Assembly: GCA_031844405.1 (NCBI GenBank)
Contig: JAUZVC010000001.1
Coordinates: 558,001 to 622,000, forward strand
DNA from: Knoellia sp031844405
GTDB taxonomy: Bacteria; Actinomycetota; Actinomycetes; Actinomycetales; Dermatophilaceae
Length of the DNA: 64,000 nucleotides
Direction of reading: 5' to 3'
The notes below the pieces were generated by a model. That model was not told the DNA's origin. It did not search any database and was given only the letters and a program-made list of their open reading frames with translations. Each line of letters opens with the position of its first letter. Position 1 is the first letter of the stretch. Made by a program: the position numbers and the translations under genes. Shown here piece after piece: positions 61,804 to 64,000 of this stretch.

Positions 61804-61839
61804 CGAGGACTCACCGCCAGCCGGTGCGGTGAGTCCTCG
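61804..61839. other. Perfect 14-bp hairpin between divergent genes
   Basis: CGAGGACTCACCGC and complement with an 8-base loop. Neither flanking gene ends here, so it is not an ordinary terminator. It may end a small transcript or insulate the two promoters. Confidence 0.5.
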
Positions 61840-61963
61840 CCAGACTCCTTCGCGGAGCACCCCGGGGGCAGGACCACCCGTCCCTGGCCCATTCGGGTCA
61901 GGAGAGTGCGGCCATGTTGCCGGGACCACTCCCGAAGGTAGGACCACCTTTGGCCAACGGTCC

Positions 61964-61996
61964 AACGAATCCTGCTGAAGGGTGCTGAGATTCGTT
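61964..61996. promoter_or_regulatory. Dyad abutting the ArgP-like gene start
   Basis: AACGAATC (61964-61971) and GATTCGTT (61989-61996) with a 17-base spacer; the right arm ends 1 base before the ATG. Candidate autoregulatory LysR-type site. Confidence 0.5.
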
Positions 61997-61997
61997 C

Positions 61998-62927
61998 ATG
62001 AACCTCGAACAGGTTCGGGCGCTCGCGGCCATCGTCGACACCGGCAGCTTCGAGCTCGCCGCACGATCGCTCCACCTCACGCCGTCCGCGGTGAGCCAGC
62101 GCGTGCGAGCCCTCGAGACGAGCGTCGGCCAGGTGGTCGTGCGCCGAGCCAGCCCGTGCACGCCGACCGACGCCGGTGCCGTGCTCGTGCGGCTCGCCCG
62201 GCAGGTCGAGCTCCTCGAGGACGAGTCGCGCGACCTCCTCGGCGTGACGCGGCAGGCCCCGGTCGTCCTGCGCGTCGCCGTCGACGCCGACTCGCTCGAC
62301 ACCTGGCTCGTCCACCTCATCGAGGCGGCCTCGACGTGGGACGACACCCGGCTGCGGTTCACCGTCGTCGACGAGGACCACTCGCTCGGGCTGCTGCGTG
62401 AGGGTGCCGTCGGTGCGGCGATCGCCACCGATCCGACGTCGGTGCCCGGCTGCCGGTCCTTCCCCCTCGGCTCGGCGCGCTATGTCGCCGTCGCCTCACC
62501 GGCGCTTGCCGCCCGGCACACCCTCCCCGACGGCAGCGTCGACTGGGAGCACCTGCCGGTCCTGCGCTACGACGACCACGACGCCCTTCAGGAGGCCTAT
62601 CTCGCCTCACTGGACGTCACCGCGTCCTCGCCCCCGTGGCAGATCCCGTCGGTGCACGGCCTGCGCACTGCCCTCATGGCCGGCGTCGGCTGGCTCTTCG
62701 TGCCCGATGTCTCGGTCGGGGAGGACCTCGCCGAGGGCCGGCTCGTCACCCTCACCGACGACGTCGTCGACGTCCAGCTGCACTGGCACGTGTGGAAGGT
62801 CCCCTCCCACCGCCTCGACCGACTCAACGACGCCGTCGCCGAGGCGGCGCGGATCGGGCTGCGGGCACCCGGCGGGTCGCCCAGCCTCTCGCCGGTGGCG
62901 GCGCCACCGCTCGTCGCCGCCCGGTAG
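61998..62927 (+). CDS. LysR regulator of the ArgP/LysG type
   Basis: A 309-residue LTTR of the ArgP subgroup: LEQVRALAAIVDTGSFELAARSLHLTPSAVSQRVRALETSVGQVVVRR is the HTH with the RALE linker typical of ArgP/IciA/LysG. The effector domain follows, including WEHLPVLRYDDHDALQ. LysG regulators usually control an amino-acid exporter; here the adjacent gene is an MFS transporter rather than LysE. Confidence 0.84.
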   Translation: MNLEQVRALAAIVDTGSFELAARSLHLTPSAVSQRVRALETSVGQVVVRRASPCTPTDAGAVLVRLARQVELLEDESRDLLGVTRQAPVVLRVAVDADSLDTWLVHLIEAASTWDDTRLRFTVVDEDHSLGLLREGAVGAAIATDPTSVPGCRSFPLGSARYVAVASPALAARHTLPDGSVDWEHLPVLRYDDHDALQEAYLASLDVTASSPPWQIPSVHGLRTALMAGVGWLFVPDVSVGEDLAEGRLVTLTDDVVDVQLHWHVWKVPSHRLDRLNDAVAEAARIGLRAPGGSPSLSPVAAPPLVAAR

Positions 62928-62961
62928 GGAATGTCGCCGCCGCGTCGACGCTTGTCCTTGT

Positions 62962-64000
62962 GTGCCCGCGCCCCGCCATGCCCTCCTCGCCACCATCGCC
63001 CTCGTCGTCGGTGGCTTCGCCATCGGCACGACCGAGTTCGTCACGATGGGCCTGCTGCCCGAGATCGCCCGGGGCGTGTCGGTCTCGATCCCGACGGCGG
63101 GCCACACGATCTCGGCGTATGCCGCGGGCGTCGTCGTGGGTGCCCCGCTCCTCGCGGTCCTCGGGGCGACCTGGCCCCGCAAGGCGCTCCTCGTCGGGCT
63201 CACCGTCGCCTTCGTCGTCGGCAACATCGGCACCGCGCTCGCTCCCGACTACGCCTGGCTCATGCTCGCCCGCTTCGTCTCCGGCATGCCGCACGGGGCC
63301 TTCTTCGGCGTCGCCGCGCTCGTCGCCGTCGACATGGCGGCGCGCGGCCAGGCCGGCCGGGCGGTGAGCCGGGTCATGCTCGGCATCCCGTTCGCCAACG
63401 TCGCCGGGGTCCCCGGCGCGACCTGGCTCGGCCAGCAGTTCGGCTGGCGGGCCGCCTACTGGCTCGTCGCCGTCCTCGGCGTCCTCACCGTGGGGCTGCT
63501 CGTCGCCTACATCCCGCACATCGAGCGCAACCTCGAGAGCACGATCAGGCGCGAGCTCCAGGGCTTCGCGACGACCCAGGTCGCGCTCACCCTCGCGATC
63601 GGCGCCATCGGGTTCGGTGGCATGTTCGCGATGGCGAGCTACATCGCGCCGACGGTCACCGACGTCACCGGGCTCGACGCGAGCGCGGTCCCGATCTTCC
63701 TGCTCGCCTCGGGCATCGGCGGGCTCGTCGGCACGCCCATCGCGGGCCGGCTGGCGGACTGGTCGGTCCTGCGCTCGATCACCATCGGCTGCGTCGGCAT
63801 GGGCGCCAACCTCGTCGCCTTCGCCCTCACCGCCCAGTGGTGGTTGCCCGCGATCTTCTTCTACTTCCTCTCCTCGGTGCTCGCCGGCATCCTCGTCGTC
63901 AACCTCCAGCTCCGGCTCATGCAGGTCGCCGGAGACGCCCAGACCCTCGCCGCCGCCAGCAACCACGCCGCGCTCAACACGGCCAACGCGCTCGGCGCCT
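62962..64000 (+). CDS. MFS transporter, DHA1 (AraJ/Cmx-like), 3' truncated by the window
   Basis: Reads from a GTG at 62962 without a stop to the window end, 346 residues so far. Helix 1 is LLATIALVVGGFAIGTTEFVTMGLLPEIA, followed by SIPTAGHTISAYAAGVVVGAP, motif A-like WPRKALLVGL and ARFVSGMPHGAFFGVAALVA, as in the AraJ/chloramphenicol efflux group. About ten helices are present and two should follow. It lies 34 bases after the ArgP-like gene in the same direction, so it may be its target. Confidence 0.82.
   Translation, partial: MPAPRHALLATIALVVGGFAIGTTEFVTMGLLPEIARGVSVSIPTAGHTISAYAAGVVVGAPLLAVLGATWPRKALLVGLTVAFVVGNIGTALAPDYAWLMLARFVSGMPHGAFFGVAALVAVDMAARGQAGRAVSRVMLGIPFANVAGVPGATWLGQQFGWRAAYWLVAVLGVLTVGLLVAYIPHIERNLESTIRRELQGFATTQVALTLAIGAIGFGGMFAMASYIAPTVTDVTGLDASAVPIFLLASGIGGLVGTPIAGRLADWSVLRSITIGCVGMGANLVAFALTAQWWLPAIFFYFLSSVLAGILVVNLQLRLMQVAGDAQTLAAASNHAALNTANALGA

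Overview
The window is about 72% GC by eye, with GTG starts, ATGA/GTGA overlaps between cistrons, a PPOX-class (F420-type) oxidoreductase, an AfsR/SARP regulator, class F sortase and I-shaped hairpin terminators. This points to an actinomycete chromosome. I infer Micrococcales, perhaps Intrasporangiaceae, from gene content and style only. There are no rRNA, tRNA, CRISPR, insertion sequence or phage genes; it reads as ordinary chromosome with several small accessory modules.

Layout. 1-6663: tightly coupled cluster with a PIG-L deacetylase/methyltransferase fusion, four glycosyltransferases and two tandem LuxR-type regulators, probably making an unknown glycoconjugate. 6660-14249: SDR and zinc alcohol dehydrogenase, SRPBCC and PPOX proteins, NnrD with a histidine phosphatase, and an ArsR-SRPBCC operon with a perfect operator. 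14221-18031: five-gene minus-strand operon with an Lgt-like membrane protein, a COG1964/Tes-like radical SAM enzyme, two small membrane proteins and an SRPBCC protein. 18175-23111: LAL-type regulator, then a secreted protein with a sortase-like tail and a class F sortase. 23263-29099: SDR, a luciferase-like monooxygenase fused to hemerythrin, DUF2461 and MmcQ/YjbR proteins, and a TetR-MFS efflux pair. 29267-35421: an AfsR/SARP regulator amid three exported proteins (nuclease, M15-like peptidase, CHAP-like amidase), each preceded by three CGCAGCG-type repeats at exact 11-bp spacing, so a small local regulon.

35433-54533: housekeeping and scattered genes (kynA, thiolase, ABC exporter, CbiX-like chelatase, VOC and GNAT proteins, HAD phosphatase, fumC, GH13 enzyme, class III aminotransferase, thioredoxin, SGNH hydrolase, LysR, PadR, secreted endonuclease I). 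54624-64000: nadE, TetR with a divergent YhgE/Pip membrane protein coupled to a DUF4185 lipoprotein, quinone oxidoreductase, ArgP-like LysR and a truncated MFS transporter.

Three patterns cut across genes. The octamer GTATGCCG/CGGCATAC occurs about 40 times on both strands, in and between genes. Many isolated genes have a TANNNT -10 box ending 6-7 nt before the start codon, implying leaderless mRNAs. Most convergent gene pairs are separated by long perfect hairpins; three of these share an ACTTnTTGC tip and look like one repeat family.
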